Shown: positions 16,568-26,905, counted from the first letter of the stretch. The stretch: DNA of 64,000 nt from JAMXLG01 sp963765935 (GCA_963765935.1 CAVXXX010000001.1:1-64000), one strand, 5' to 3'. Notes: generated by a model not told the origin, from the letters alone. Numbers and translations: made by a program.

Positions 16568-18391
16568 ATGGTGGCCACCTTCACGCTTCATGAAGCGCTC
16601 AACCATCATTTTGGGTTTGAGTCGTTTCGTCCGTTGCAGCAGGAAATCGTTGATGCGACACTCTGCGGCAGCGACGTTCTCGCACTACTCCCGACCGGCG
16701 GCGGCAAGTCGCTCTGCTATCAACTGCCGGCGCTGCTCTCTGAGGGGCTGACGCTGGTCATTTCGCCGCTGATCGCCTTGATGAAAGACCAGGTTGATGC
16801 CCTCAGCGCGAACGGTATCGCTGCCACCTTCCTGAACAGTTCGCTTGATGCCGCCGAAGCACGGCGGCGAATCGCGGCGTTGAGCCACGGAGAGTATCGC
16901 ATTCTGTACGTGGCGCCCGAACGCATCGTTCTGCCGGGATTTCTCGCGGGTCTCGATCGCTGGAATTTGCAGCGGATCGCCGTCGATGAGGCGCATTGCG
17001 TGAGCGAGTGGGGCCATGACTTCCGGCCGGAGTACCGACAGATCGCGACCTTACGTCTTCGATATCCCCGGGTTCCCGTGATCGCGCTTACCGCTACGGC
17101 AACCGATCGCGTGCGCAGCGACATCGAGCGTTTTCTCAACATGAGCGCTCCGCAGCGCTTCGTTGGAAGTTTCAACCGTCCAAACCTGCGCTACAGCGTC
17201 TCATCGAAGGCAGACGCTGCCAAACAACTGCTGGCGTGGTGCGAGCAGCGCAAGAGCGAGAGCGGGATCATCTATGCGCAAAGCCGGCGTTCCGTTGAGG
17301 AACTTGCGCAACGTCTCACATCGGCGGGGATTACCGCATTGCCATATCATGCCGGATTGACTCCCCGAGAACGTGCGCGCAATCAAGAGCTATTCATCCG
17401 CGATGAGATTCGCGTGATCTGCGCCACGATCGCGTTTGGAATGGGGATCGATAAGCCCAACGTGCGCTATGTCGTGCACTACGACATGCCGAAGAATCTC
17501 GAAGGCTACTATCAAGAGACGGGTCGCGCTGGGCGCGATGGACTGGAGAGCGAATGCCTGATGCTCTTCTCGGGCGGCGACGCCGCGAAACACCGTCACT
17601 TCATTCGCCAAATCGCAGACGACCGCGAACGCGAGCAAGCGGGACGCCTCCTTACGCAGATGCTTGACTACGCCGCGACGATGCGGTGTCGCAGGCAGCA
17701 TCTCCTCAACTACTTCGGGGAACGCGGAACACCCGACCAATGCGACAATTGCGATAATTGCATTTCCCCACCGGTCACAATCGACGCTACGGAAGCCTCG
17801 CGCAAGCTTCTTTCATGCGTCTATCGAATTCGCTCGCAGGGCGGCTTTGCGACCGGCGTACATCACGTTGTCGATGTTCTTGTGGGCAAGCGCAACGACA
17901 AGGTGCTGGCGTGGAATCACGACCGGCTCTCGACCTTCGGAATCGGGTCCGAATACGATCGTGGTGATTGGTTGGAAATCGCGTCGGAGTTAATTCGCAT
18001 CGGATGGATCGAACAGGACGTCGAGCATAAAACCGTGACACTGACGCAAGAAGGCGTTGCAGCGTTGCGAGAAACGCAGCCCTTCTTCTTCGCTAAGCGG
18101 CCGAAAGTGAAGCGGTCCAAGACACGCAAGGAACGCGCGCTCGAGGCAAGCGGGATTGACGATTCACTTTTCGAAGCGCTACGGACTCTTCGGAAATCCA
18201 TTGCGGACGAATCGAGTGTGCCACCGTACGTCGTCTTCTCTGACGCCACACTGCGGGAATTTGCGCTACACAAGCCGCAAACGCTGGCCGCGTTTCGCGC
18301 AATCAGCGGCGTTGGCGACGTGAAGCTCGAGCGCTACGGCACGCAATTCGTCGATGCGATCAACGCGTTCAACGGCCAGCTTTCGGCATAA
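16568..18391 (+). CDS. recQ: ATP-dependent DNA helicase RecQ
   Basis: 607 residues, the normal RecQ length. Walker A PTGGGKSLCYQLPALL near residue 45, DEAHCVSEWGHDFRPEY near 140, a helicase C-terminal domain with TGRAGRDGLESECLML, a RecQ zinc-binding Cys cluster (CRRQHLLNYFGE, CDNCDNC near 380-400), a winged-helix RQC domain, and a C-terminal HRDC domain (about 535-605). Unwinds DNA 3'-5' in repair and recombination. It is not tightly linked to other repair genes; a strong terminator follows. Confidence 0.97.
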   Translation: MVATFTLHEALNHHFGFESFRPLQQEIVDATLCGSDVLALLPTGGGKSLCYQLPALLSEGLTLVISPLIALMKDQVDALSANGIAATFLNSSLDAAEARRRIAALSHGEYRILYVAPERIVLPGFLAGLDRWNLQRIAVDEAHCVSEWGHDFRPEYRQIATLRLRYPRVPVIALTATATDRVRSDIERFLNMSAPQRFVGSFNRPNLRYSVSSKADAAKQLLAWCEQRKSESGIIYAQSRRSVEELAQRLTSAGITALPYHAGLTPRERARNQELFIRDEIRVICATIAFGMGIDKPNVRYVVHYDMPKNLEGYYQETGRAGRDGLESECLMLFSGGDAAKHRHFIRQIADDREREQAGRLLTQMLDYAATMRCRRQHLLNYFGERGTPDQCDNCDNCISPPVTIDATEASRKLLSCVYRIRSQGGFATGVHHVVDVLVGKRNDKVLAWNHDRLSTFGIGSEYDRGDWLEIASELIRIGWIEQDVEHKTVTLTQEGVAALRETQPFFFAKRPKVKRSKTRKERALEASGIDDSLFEALRTLRKSIADESSVPPYVVFSDATLREFALHKPQTLAAFRAISGVGDVKLERYGTQFVDAINAFNGQLSA

Positions 18392-18398
18392 CGAGAAT

Positions 18399-18440
18399 GG
18401 GAGCGGCGTCAAACGCCGCTCCCTGCTTGTTGTTTTCGTT
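18399..18440 (+). terminator. Terminator between recQ and the convergent lipoprotein operon
   Basis: Perfect 10-bp stem GGGAGCGGCG / CGCCGCTCCC (18399-18408 with 18414-18423), a 5-nt loop, then a T-rich tail TGCTTGTTGTTTTCG. It sits just after the recQ stop and could act for both converging transcripts. Confidence 0.8.
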
Positions 18441-20557
18441 TATCGTCGATGCGTGCGGCTCATCCCGCTTGCGCCGGGCAGCGTGATTTCCGCAGCCCAG
18501 GCGCTTGGCGGTTGGCCGACGATGCCGAACGTCGAGATCGTCTCCAGCTTCGAGCCGACGGTAATGATCGGTTCGGGCTGAAGCCCGGTGACCGAGAGTG
18601 AGTACTCTTGGATCGCTCCGGTGGTCGGATTGATCGATCCGACGAGATCTTGACCGCCGTTGTACGTGCTCGGGTTGTCGGTGAACCAGATGTTACCGTC
18701 GGGTCCCGCGGTCAACCCGTACGGTTGCGTAACGCGCTGCAAGCCCTGCTTGTACATCGTTACCGTATGGGTTGCGATTGCGAGTTTACCGATGCCGGGA
18801 TTATCTTGCGAGTTGTCGGTAAACCACATGTTGCCGTCGGGACCGGCAATGATGTCGTTTGGTACCGAAGCCGTTCCGTAGTTACCATTTCCAGCTTGTA
18901 ACGGATACTCGGTGATCGTTCCGGTCGAAACGTTCAGCGTGCCGATCGCCGGCGCTGTCTGACTTAGATCGGTGAACCAGACGTTGCCGTCCGGGCCAAA
19001 CACGAGCGAGTAGGGATCCGAATTTGGGCCCAAGCCGTTCGTATAGAACGTGAACTGACCGCTCGTCGTATTATACTCCCCGATTCCCGTGCCGGTTTGA
19101 CCGGCGTTCAGCGTAAACCACAACGTATTGTTGGGCCCCGTGGCCAGACCGAACGAGTTCGATTGCGAGTACGCTCCTGGAACGTTGTAGCAACTGACGT
19201 TGTAGAAGCCTTGGAAGAGTGCACCTTGGCAGAGTTGGGTTTGCGGATATCCGCTGATGATCCACCACGGATTATTATCGGGCCCGTTCGCAATAGCGAA
19301 CACCCCATCGGGCGTGTTTTGCTGCACGGGCAAAAGCACACCGGTTTGCGGATTGAAGTTGTACACGCGAGCGGCTCCATCATCACCGACGTAGTACGAC
19401 ACTCCGTCCGACGAAGGCGCCATTACATCGCCGGTACCTTGCACGTTCCAGCTCTTCGTTTGCAAGACCGGATAGATTACGCTCACCGGTATGTTTGCAC
19501 TGAGGGCACCGGCCGTAAGCGTGATCGTCGTTTGTCCCGTGTAGCTTCCGAGCGGCGGTGGCGAGATGCTGATCGTTGCTTGCCCGTTGATGGTCGCGCT
19601 GATCGTCGCTGTCGCCACCGTCGTGTCCGCCACTTTGATAGCAAACTGTCCCGTAAAACCGGCTTCCGATACCTGCACTTTCACAGGTGGACTCGCCATC
19701 GCAACGGTCGGATTGTTCGGTGCGTAGCTCAGCGTCACGAAGTTCGCGACCGCCGTGCCGTTGGTTTGCGTCGCGGCCGAGATCGTGGCGTCCGTCAGTT
19801 GTTTCGTGCTATCGAAGGTCAACTGTACCGCTTCACCGGGATACGTCACTTCCGGTTGCGTGAGCGTCAAGGCGTGATTGGGGTCGTTTTGAATCGACAG
19901 TGCAACGGGCGACGAGAACGGCGTGTTTCCGACGATCGTTGCGCCCGAGGCGTCGAGCGCGGTGACGCTGATCTGATAGGTTTGTACGGTTCCGTCGGTC
20001 GGCGCTACGAGCCGTGTTGGTGAGACGACGACGCTGCTGACAATGCCACCGAGCGAGAGTGGAAGCACGTTTTCCGCGCTCCCGTTCACCGGCGTGCTCA
20101 GCGTCGTCGTAGCCAGTGCGCTGCCGGTAGCATTCGGCGAAGCATACGTCGAGATGCGAAATGCGACGTTGAGTCCGATCGGCGCGTTCGCGGTGATCGT
20201 GCATTTGAGGCCGGTCGTTTTCGTACCGGAACACCCCGGTGCGCCCGCAGCGATAGTCGCCGTCGTATCCGGAACCGTGACGCTGTGCCCGTTGACGCTT
20301 AGTACCGAGACGCGAACCGAGCCGGTATTCGACGACACGTATTGCACTTTACGCGCGGTACTCGAAGCCGGAGGCGGCGTAGGAACCGCGATGGTGAACG
20401 TCACGCTAGCCATCGACGTAGACGGTGCGCCCGATGAGACCGGCGTCGGCCCTGCCGGGGGAACGACGTTGTTCGATCCTCCGCCGCCGCATGCAGCAAG
20501 CGCGAAGGCCCCAAACAACGCGGCAGCGATTGCCTTCGTACGTGCAATCATCATCAT
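18440..20557 (-). CDS. Vgb-like beta-propeller lipoprotein
   Basis: 705 residues. Lipoprotein signal ending ALAACGGGG. The first half is a series of beta-sandwich-like, Thr/Val/Pro-rich segments; the second half has at least five repeats of the type GPDGNMWFTDN typical of virginiamycin B lyase-like (NHL/streptogramin lyase) propellers. True Vgb lyases use His residues in these blades; similar propellers in environmental bacteria are mostly of unknown role, so enzymatic activity should not be assumed. Last gene of a three-gene lipoprotein operon; its ATG overlaps the peptidase stop by 4 nt. Confidence 0.85.
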   Translation of the reverse strand: MMMIARTKAIAAALFGAFALAACGGGGSNNVVPPAGPTPVSSGAPSTSMASVTFTIAVPTPPPASSTARKVQYVSSNTGSVRVSVLSVNGHSVTVPDTTATIAAGAPGCSGTKTTGLKCTITANAPIGLNVAFRISTYASPNATGSALATTTLSTPVNGSAENVLPLSLGGIVSSVVVSPTRLVAPTDGTVQTYQISVTALDASGATIVGNTPFSSPVALSIQNDPNHALTLTQPEVTYPGEAVQLTFDSTKQLTDATISAATQTNGTAVANFVTLSYAPNNPTVAMASPPVKVQVSEAGFTGQFAIKVADTTVATATISATINGQATISISPPPLGSYTGQTTITLTAGALSANIPVSVIYPVLQTKSWNVQGTGDVMAPSSDGVSYYVGDDGAARVYNFNPQTGVLLPVQQNTPDGVFAIANGPDNNPWWIISGYPQTQLCQGALFQGFYNVSCYNVPGAYSQSNSFGLATGPNNTLWFTLNAGQTGTGIGEYNTTSGQFTFYTNGLGPNSDPYSLVFGPDGNVWFTDLSQTAPAIGTLNVSTGTITEYPLQAGNGNYGTASVPNDIIAGPDGNMWFTDNSQDNPGIGKLAIATHTVTMYKQGLQRVTQPYGLTAGPDGNIWFTDNPSTYNGGQDLVGSINPTTGAIQEYSLSVTGLQPEPIITVGSKLETISTFGIVGQPPSAWAAEITLPGASGMSRTHRR

Positions 20558-22647
20558 TGGTTCTCCGCGGTGAGGATAGCATTGATCAAATGCGCGGCAA
20601 ACGGAACGCCGAGCCCGGTGACGAGGTCGTAACCCACTCCCGAGTTATAACCCGGATCGAGCGGATTGCCCGGAAAATACGGCGGCGGACCTGTCTCTAT
20701 TGAGTTGTTTCCGAAGAGAACGTCATAGAACGTGCTCGAATACTGCGGCTGCAGTTTCCCATTCGCATAGTATTGCGAGTAGAACAATGGGTTCGGATTG
20801 CCCAAGCGATACGGGTGTAAGCCGCTGCCTTTAGCGCTGCATGTCGCTGATTGGCGACACGCTTGCAATACAAGCGCCCACATCGCCGCAGCTTCCGGCG
20901 CCGCAACACTCGTGCCGCCGAAACCGCCTATACCCTGCGGCCCGAGCGGCGGCGCGTCGACCAAAACGGCCACGCCGGTTTGCGGATCGCCTTCGAGCGA
21001 AACGTCCGGTAGATTACGCGTTCTTCCTAACGCACCCGGAATGCCGTTTTGATACGGAAGAATCGAGAAATACGCCGATACGCCGCCACCCGTGCCGCGT
21101 GAACCGAAACTGGTCTGCACGCCCCAGCCCGTGATTTGATTGGTGAGATTTCCAAACTGATCCATCGGCGTGGTTACGCCGCCGACGCCGACGACACTCG
21201 GATCGCTCGCGGGATAACTCACGCACGGATTGTCGTAATAGGGCTCGACGCCGCCACCGAGCTTGCACGTCTCGGCGCCCGTGTCGCCCGTTGAGATAAA
21301 GACTGCGATTCCTTCAGCAGCAAGCGCGGCAAACTCGGCGGGACCGAAGCCGTTTGTCGGATTGTTCGGATCGAAGTAATAGTACGCAGCACCCAGCTCG
21401 CCGACGGACGGATCCGCGATTTCGGGACCTCCGTAGCTCAGTGAAAGCACGTCGGCCTTGTCGTCGGCAATCGCTTGTTGAATCTCGTCGTCGCTGAGCG
21501 CCAGTCCGAGCGCCGGCGCAGCGGTGCCGCCACCGGGACACGATGTACCCGCCGGCAAACTCGGACCTTCTTCGTAACACTCGCCCGCATTATACGCGAG
21601 ATAGAACAGCACGTTGCTTCCTGGCGCGAGCGTTGCGGCTTGTTCCGTATCGATCTGCGCCTCGACGTCTTCGGGATTACACGACGGCAACGGTCCGTTA
21701 CATGGCGACGTTGCGGGGGGCGGCGTCGTCAATCCGGTGCTGTATGGAAACGTATACGGCGGCGTCGCGCTCGGATTCGGCGTCGGCGAATTCTGTGCAA
21801 GACCCGCAGCAACTCCCGAATCGGTCGCGTTGATTTGTATCACCGGAGCGGCTCGAATGTGGAACATCGACGCATATGCGGGAACGTCGCTCGGAGACAT
21901 CGGACCCGTTCCGATGATGCCGACGTTGATGCCGGTGCCGGTGTATCCGGCATTGTACGCGCCGCTATAGTCGAAGACCGCGCGAATCTGCGATGGCGTG
22001 TAGCCGCTGACGACGCTATTGCTCGCGCGCGCCTGGACGAACGCACGGCTTGCCTTCGGCAACGAAACCAGATTGCTCACCATGGATACGGGCAATGGAG
22101 TTCCAAACGCCGGCGCTTTCATTGGAGCGATGAAGGTCGTGCCCTTCGTCGACCGATAGAGGCCGAACGTCGTGTGAAACGCGCTCTCGAGTTGCGGCTG
22201 CGAGCCGGCGACGAAGAGCGCGAGCCGCTGCGGCCAGCCGCCGACGTGCAATCCGTATCCGGAAAAATAGTGCGCGACTGCGGTGTAGTTTTGCGCGTTC
22301 GCACCGAAGCGTTGGCCGATCTCCGTTGGGGTCAAGAACCGGCGGTACTGCGGCGAGTGCGGATCGGAGGCCGACTGCGCGTAGCTGACGAGTCCCGACG
22401 GATTCTGCAACTGCACTGCGACAGTGACGCCCATTGCGGAGAAATGTGCCGGCCCGACATACGCTGCGCTTTTGAGCGCGTTGCTGCCCCAGGCGAACGT
22501 CGAGGATGACGACGTCGTCACGGGAGCCCCGACAAGTGGCACCGCATTGGGTACGGGCGACGAGCCGCCGCCGCCGCATCCCGCGATCGTGACCGTAACG
22601 GTCGAAAGCATGGCGAGCGCGTTGAAAGAGAGTCGCGTGCGTCTCAT
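20554..22647 (-). CDS. S53 family serine-carboxyl peptidase (sedolisin/kumamolisin-like), lipoprotein
   Basis: 697 residues. Lipoprotein signal ending VTIAGCGGGG, then a pro-kumamolisin activation domain (ALKSAAYVGPAHFSAMGVTV onward) and the catalytic domain: Glu and Asp four residues apart in DVEAQIDTEQAA, the oxyanion Asp in STGDTGAE, the nucleophile Ser in GGTSVAAPEAAAMWAL, and the C-terminal calcium-site pattern GYDLVTGLGVP. Such enzymes are active at acid pH, so this suggests a surface protease for protein scavenging in acidic surroundings. Middle gene of an operon with 4-nt overlaps on both sides. Confidence 0.94.
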   Translation of the reverse strand: MRRTRLSFNALAMLSTVTVTIAGCGGGGSSPVPNAVPLVGAPVTTSSSSTFAWGSNALKSAAYVGPAHFSAMGVTVAVQLQNPSGLVSYAQSASDPHSPQYRRFLTPTEIGQRFGANAQNYTAVAHYFSGYGLHVGGWPQRLALFVAGSQPQLESAFHTTFGLYRSTKGTTFIAPMKAPAFGTPLPVSMVSNLVSLPKASRAFVQARASNSVVSGYTPSQIRAVFDYSGAYNAGYTGTGINVGIIGTGPMSPSDVPAYASMFHIRAAPVIQINATDSGVAAGLAQNSPTPNPSATPPYTFPYSTGLTTPPPATSPCNGPLPSCNPEDVEAQIDTEQAATLAPGSNVLFYLAYNAGECYEEGPSLPAGTSCPGGGTAAPALGLALSDDEIQQAIADDKADVLSLSYGGPEIADPSVGELGAAYYYFDPNNPTNGFGPAEFAALAAEGIAVFISTGDTGAETCKLGGGVEPYYDNPCVSYPASDPSVVGVGGVTTPMDQFGNLTNQITGWGVQTSFGSRGTGGGVSAYFSILPYQNGIPGALGRTRNLPDVSLEGDPQTGVAVLVDAPPLGPQGIGGFGGTSVAAPEAAAMWALVLQACRQSATCSAKGSGLHPYRLGNPNPLFYSQYYANGKLQPQYSSTFYDVLFGNNSIETGPPPYFPGNPLDPGYNSGVGYDLVTGLGVPFAAHLINAILTAENQ

Positions 22648-24035
22648 CGCACACCTCCATGATGCTTGGTGATAAAGGCCTTGAACGCTTTGACAAATGC
22701 GACTTTCCGTTGCGTGCGCAGTTGCGCGACTCGCGCTTGAAATTGCATGCGTGCTGCCGCGATTGCCGCGGTTGACAGCGGCGTGATGGTTGCTGCGGTC
22801 GCGGTTCTGCGCTTGCTCGACGGCGAAGCGCCGTTCGACAGGCCGAGCGTTTCACTGGTCGTGTTGGTTTGATACGGTGTTGGAACGTACGTCGGACTCG
22901 ATGACGGCGCGATGATGAAGAGCTGGTCGCCGTTGAAGTCGTAGTAAGAATTCTGTGTGTCGTTCATCTGCACGCAGACCGCACCGGCAGTGCGCACTCG
23001 ATACTCGTCGATCGTTTGCGCGTCCGTATATCCAAGAATTGTGTCGGTGCGCGTAATCGTGCGACGCGTATCCATTGCCGCAGTCGCAACGGACGACGGT
23101 ACGTTGCAGGCTGCCGGAAGCGGCTGCGATCCAAGGTCCGCGTCGGCTTCGTGATAGAGCGTGACCGGGACCGTGTACCATGCGCCGACCGTGGTGCTCT
23201 GCAACGGCTGCGCGGTCGGACCGGGATTGGGCGACCCGTAGACGGCGTACGGAAGCAGGTACGTACCGAGTGACTGCGGTTGCGGCGGCGCGAAGATGAT
23301 CACTCCGATTCCAAACACGTTGCTGATCGAGCCGCTGCCGTCGGCATTCTCGGTGATGATGCTCTGGCCCGCGTTGTAGCCGGGCGGATACGTCGTCGTT
23401 TCCGTGTACGAACCGTCTTGCGCGTAGACGGTCTTGCTAAAAATCGCGGAGCCGTTCGCGTCGTTCGCGTCGTTCTCGTAGACCGTCATCGCCGGAGTGT
23501 TGGTCCATGATGTGCCGACTTTTTCGGGCAGTTCGCCGAGAATCTGCGGCGTCGAATACAGATACGTGAGCGTATTTTGGTTTTCGTCGGCCCACGTCGA
23601 ACCGTATTCGAGGAGCGACGTCGTCCCATCCGGGGCGGGAGACGAGAGTGCGTAGTACGTATCCGTTTGCGACGTCGAAGTCTTCAACGCAGTCGAATCC
23701 GATTCGGCGACCGAAACGTCATAGAGCCGGTTGACGCCGTTGAATGTTTGACCGTCTTTGAGCACCCCGTTTTGCTGGACGGTCGTCAGAGTCGTTGCCG
23801 TCGGCATCGGGGCGGGCAGCAACCGCAGTTGCGTTGCCGTCATCGTTCCGTTATACGAGAAGCTCTGGCCCGCACCGAGCGGAATATCCGGACCGGGAGT
23901 CGGTGGAGTCGACGGCGTTACGGTCGTCGCAGGTAGAGCCGGAGGCGGACCGCTCGTCCCCGAGCCGCCGCCACATGCGGATAGTGCAATGGCACACCCG
24001 CCAAAGAAAAGCGCGAGAGAACCACGTCGTAGCAC
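22644..24035 (-). CDS. Exported lipoprotein of unknown function
   Basis: 463 residues. Signal with lipobox IALSACGGGSG followed by a Pro/Thr-rich linker (ALPATTVTPSTPPTPG). The mature part contains repeated beta-type sequence with many Thr, Tyr and Gln residues and a basic C-terminal tail (VAFVKAFKAFITKHHGGVR). No domain is recognised. First gene of the operon with the S53 peptidase and Vgb-like protein; all three share the CGGG mature start, hinting at a common surface location. A TATACT box lies about 42 nt upstream of the start. Confidence 0.7.
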   Translation of the reverse strand: MLRRGSLALFFGGCAIALSACGGGSGTSGPPPALPATTVTPSTPPTPGPDIPLGAGQSFSYNGTMTATQLRLLPAPMPTATTLTTVQQNGVLKDGQTFNGVNRLYDVSVAESDSTALKTSTSQTDTYYALSSPAPDGTTSLLEYGSTWADENQNTLTYLYSTPQILGELPEKVGTSWTNTPAMTVYENDANDANGSAIFSKTVYAQDGSYTETTTYPPGYNAGQSIITENADGSGSISNVFGIGVIIFAPPQPQSLGTYLLPYAVYGSPNPGPTAQPLQSTTVGAWYTVPVTLYHEADADLGSQPLPAACNVPSSVATAAMDTRRTITRTDTILGYTDAQTIDEYRVRTAGAVCVQMNDTQNSYYDFNGDQLFIIAPSSSPTYVPTPYQTNTTSETLGLSNGASPSSKRRTATAATITPLSTAAIAAARMQFQARVAQLRTQRKVAFVKAFKAFITKHHGGVR

Positions 24036-24076
24036 GCGGGCCTTACCTCTTTATGGAGTGGGTGAGTATGCCCGCT

Positions 24077-24082
24077 AGTATA
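24077..24082 (-). promoter_or_regulatory. Candidate -10 box of the lipoprotein operon
   Basis: TATACT on the minus strand 42-47 nt before the ATG at 24035. An inverted repeat GCGCC-N7-GGCGC (24086-24102) lies directly upstream and could be a regulator site. No clear -35 box at 17 nt. Confidence 0.45.
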
Positions 24083-24142
24083 AGAGCGCCTTAAGACGGC
24101 GCCATCCGTACAGTACCTATGCCTACGGAGGCCGCCGGGATG

Positions 24143-26821
24143 TCAAAGGTCCTGCGGCAGCTGCCACCGCGAACGGATGCCGAACTTGCCGTACACAACT
24201 TGCAGATGGTGCTCCACGGTGCGTTCGCTGATTCCCAATCGCGTGCCAATTCGAGCGTTACTAAGCCCGTCGAGCGCCAACAATCCGACCTCGCGTTCGC
24301 GGGAGGTAAGCGTCACCGCATGCCTTCCCGAGCGGCGTGACGGGTGCAGTGCAGCGCGCAGCTTCTGTGCATCACGCGCGTCGCCGATGCGATCGTAGAG
24401 CTGCAACGCCTCGGCGTGTTCACCCGCGACCTCGTGCGCCTGCGCTTCGTAGTACGGCCATCCGATTGCCGCGAATCGCGCTGCTGCTCGACGGCCGTGC
24501 GACGCGGCCGTCCTGTTCCGGCCGCGCCGCCGGGCGGTGAATGCGTCGAAGAGTTCGACAAACGCCTCGATGACGCGAGGCTCACCAACGACCAACGGCG
24601 GTTTCAACATCCGGCGCGCGCGTGCGATGTCCGTCAATAGGCCGAACTGCGCAACGAGGACCGCGAACGGATAATGCCACGTCGGGCCGTCCGTCACGAG
24701 CAAGGCGTCGTGCAATAGTGCGCTCGCGGCTTCTTCTTCACCGGCGTGCCAGCGGTACAGTGCGAAAGGCCCGACCAAGGCGAGAATTCGCTGCGGATCG
24801 CCACTCTCAAAAGCACGCGCCAGCGTGTCGCTATCGAGCGCGCGTTCCGACAACGCGGAATCGCCGAAGATTGAACCGAGTTCGAGCATCGCGGCGACAC
24901 TATAAAGTGCGTTGAGGTCCGCCAGATCGGAATCGATGCTCCCCAACTCGTTCAGAATCCCATGCGCTTCGCCATTTCTCCCGACGCGCATCAGCGCACG
25001 TGCATACGACCCAAGCGCGAAGTGCAGCCGTGACTCCGACGCTCCCCTGCGCGCGACCTCGCATGCGCGCGAGAGCATCTCCAGAGCTAGATCGTTGTGT
25101 GCATGCAGCAACGCCATGTTCCCCAAGTTGCACAGCAGTTGCGTGTAGAGCAAAGCGTCGCGCGAACGTTGCATGTGATCGACACCGAGCCGAAAGTCCG
25201 GCACCGCGGCATCGAACCCGTCCTGCGCCTGGATGACGAGCGCTCGCTGTTGGTGGAACATTCCGAGCGTCGCCGCATCGTTGAAGTGGTGCTCCCGTTC
25301 GATGCGTTCGAGCAACGCGCGCGTCTCGTCGAGGCGTCCCTCGGTCCAACGTAGCGCCGCGAGTTCCAGGAGTGCGCGCGCTTTCATGAACGTATCGCTC
25401 GGAAGATCCAACGCGAGGACGTCGTTCGCCATTGCTTCGATTTCGCTGAAGTTGCCGGCGTCCCACAACAGCATGCACTTTTGCAACAGCGCGTGCGCCC
25501 ACGTCTCGCGATCGTCGTCGATTCCGCGGGCGAGATATTCGTCAAACGCCTCGACAGCCTCGCGCTCCATGCCGGCCCGTCCGAGCGCGGTCGCGCGTTT
25601 AAAAAGCAGCGATCGCAGGGTTTTCTCACTGCGGCAATCTCGCTGCGCGCGCCGATACGCCGCAGCCGCTACGACGAATTCATCAGATTCGGCAGCCGCA
25701 TCTCCGGCGCGCTCATCCCACCGCGAAGCGCGTTCAAACTCAGCCGCGCCGCGCCACTGCTCCGCAACCGCCGCATATGCAGTCGCATCGGTCGCGCGGC
25801 GCTGCAAGTACAACGCGGCCCGTCGATGGTAACCAATAACGAACGCGGCCGTCGTCTCTGCTTGAAGCGCCATCCGATAGAGCGGGTGCGCGAATGCGAA
25901 GCGCTCGGCTTCGGCCTCGCAGACGAGACCGGCCATTGCGGCAGCCTGCACCTCATCGCGCACCACCGCGACGCGTTCCTGCGCGACATGGGCGAGCGCA
26001 CGAATTTCGAAGCGCGCGCCGAGCGCGGCGGCAATGAGCAGCAAGTGCCGGGCGCGAGGATCGAGCGCCGATACCATGTGCCGAACGCGTGCGCGCAATG
26101 TTCGCGGCACCGGTACGTCGCCCGCCCCGTCATTCTCGGCCGCGGCGCGAATCAAATCTTGCGCGAGCGACGGATTCCCGTGCGCAAATTCGACGACGCG
26201 CGAAACCAGCGAGCGCGAGAGCGCCAGTGGAGCGGTTTGAAACCGGCGGATCATGCGTCGGATGGCTTCGGCCGGCAAGGGTGCCAAGCGCAGTTCGTAT
26301 GCGTCGCGACGCCTCAGTCTATCGAATGCTTCGTGCACTTCGGCGGAAGCATCATTCGCGACGGCCGTAAGCAACAGCATCGTCCGCTCGGAACCGGCAA
26401 GTTGCTCGATTGCATCGATCGCGTCGCTCCCGGCATAATGGGCGTCTTCGACCGCAATGGCCAGTGCACCGGCGCTTCTCGCCGTTCGCATCGCTGCGCG
26501 CACATACGCAAGCGCTCTTCCTACATCAAAGGAGTCCGGTGGCTCGCGATTGAGCAGCGCCGCGAACCCTTCGCAGAGCTCATGAAGCACGACGCCTACT
26601 TCGCATACCGTGGTCGAGCAGCGAACGCGGATGACGCGTAATTCGCCTTCGTGACGCCTGAAGAACTCGTCGAGCAAGCGCGTCTTCCCGATGCCCGCTT
26701 CTCCGGTCACCATCACGGTGCACGAGCCGCCCTCGATGGCTTCGTGAGCACGGGCGCGCAGAAACATCAGCTCTTCCGCACGTCCGACGAACGCATCCGA
26801 TCGAGGCGACGCAGAGATCAT
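24143..26821 (-). CDS. LuxR-family regulator with AAA ATPase domain (LAL/MalT-like)
   Basis: About 892 residues. N-terminal ATPase with FVGRAEELMFLRA and Walker A GEAGIGKTRLLDEFF, then a long helical TPR-like middle with many Ala/Leu/Arg repeats, and a C-terminal LuxR helix-turn-helix (LTSREREVGLLALDGLSNAR, then GISERTVEHHLQVVYGKFGI). Large ATP-binding regulators of the LuxR family switch on operons after ligand binding. ATG 26821 is chosen; a TTG at 26875 would add an unconserved leader. It lies upstream of and in line with the lipoprotein operon, and divergent from the small exported protein gene; either may be its target. Confidence 0.92.
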   Translation of the reverse strand: MISASPRSDAFVGRAEELMFLRARAHEAIEGGSCTVMVTGEAGIGKTRLLDEFFRRHEGELRVIRVRCSTTVCEVGVVLHELCEGFAALLNREPPDSFDVGRALAYVRAAMRTARSAGALAIAVEDAHYAGSDAIDAIEQLAGSERTMLLLTAVANDASAEVHEAFDRLRRRDAYELRLAPLPAEAIRRMIRRFQTAPLALSRSLVSRVVEFAHGNPSLAQDLIRAAAENDGAGDVPVPRTLRARVRHMVSALDPRARHLLLIAAALGARFEIRALAHVAQERVAVVRDEVQAAAMAGLVCEAEAERFAFAHPLYRMALQAETTAAFVIGYHRRAALYLQRRATDATAYAAVAEQWRGAAEFERASRWDERAGDAAAESDEFVVAAAAYRRAQRDCRSEKTLRSLLFKRATALGRAGMEREAVEAFDEYLARGIDDDRETWAHALLQKCMLLWDAGNFSEIEAMANDVLALDLPSDTFMKARALLELAALRWTEGRLDETRALLERIEREHHFNDAATLGMFHQQRALVIQAQDGFDAAVPDFRLGVDHMQRSRDALLYTQLLCNLGNMALLHAHNDLALEMLSRACEVARRGASESRLHFALGSYARALMRVGRNGEAHGILNELGSIDSDLADLNALYSVAAMLELGSIFGDSALSERALDSDTLARAFESGDPQRILALVGPFALYRWHAGEEEAASALLHDALLVTDGPTWHYPFAVLVAQFGLLTDIARARRMLKPPLVVGEPRVIEAFVELFDAFTARRRGRNRTAASHGRRAAARFAAIGWPYYEAQAHEVAGEHAEALQLYDRIGDARDAQKLRAALHPSRRSGRHAVTLTSREREVGLLALDGLSNARIGTRLGISERTVEHHLQVVYGKFGIRSRWQLPQDL

Positions 26822-26905
26822 GCGCGCAGTTTCGAGGCGTGGGCAATTATCGCCCGCAATCCAGCGACAAAGCAAGCTTTAAGGTGCATAGGGAATGATG
26901 GCAGT

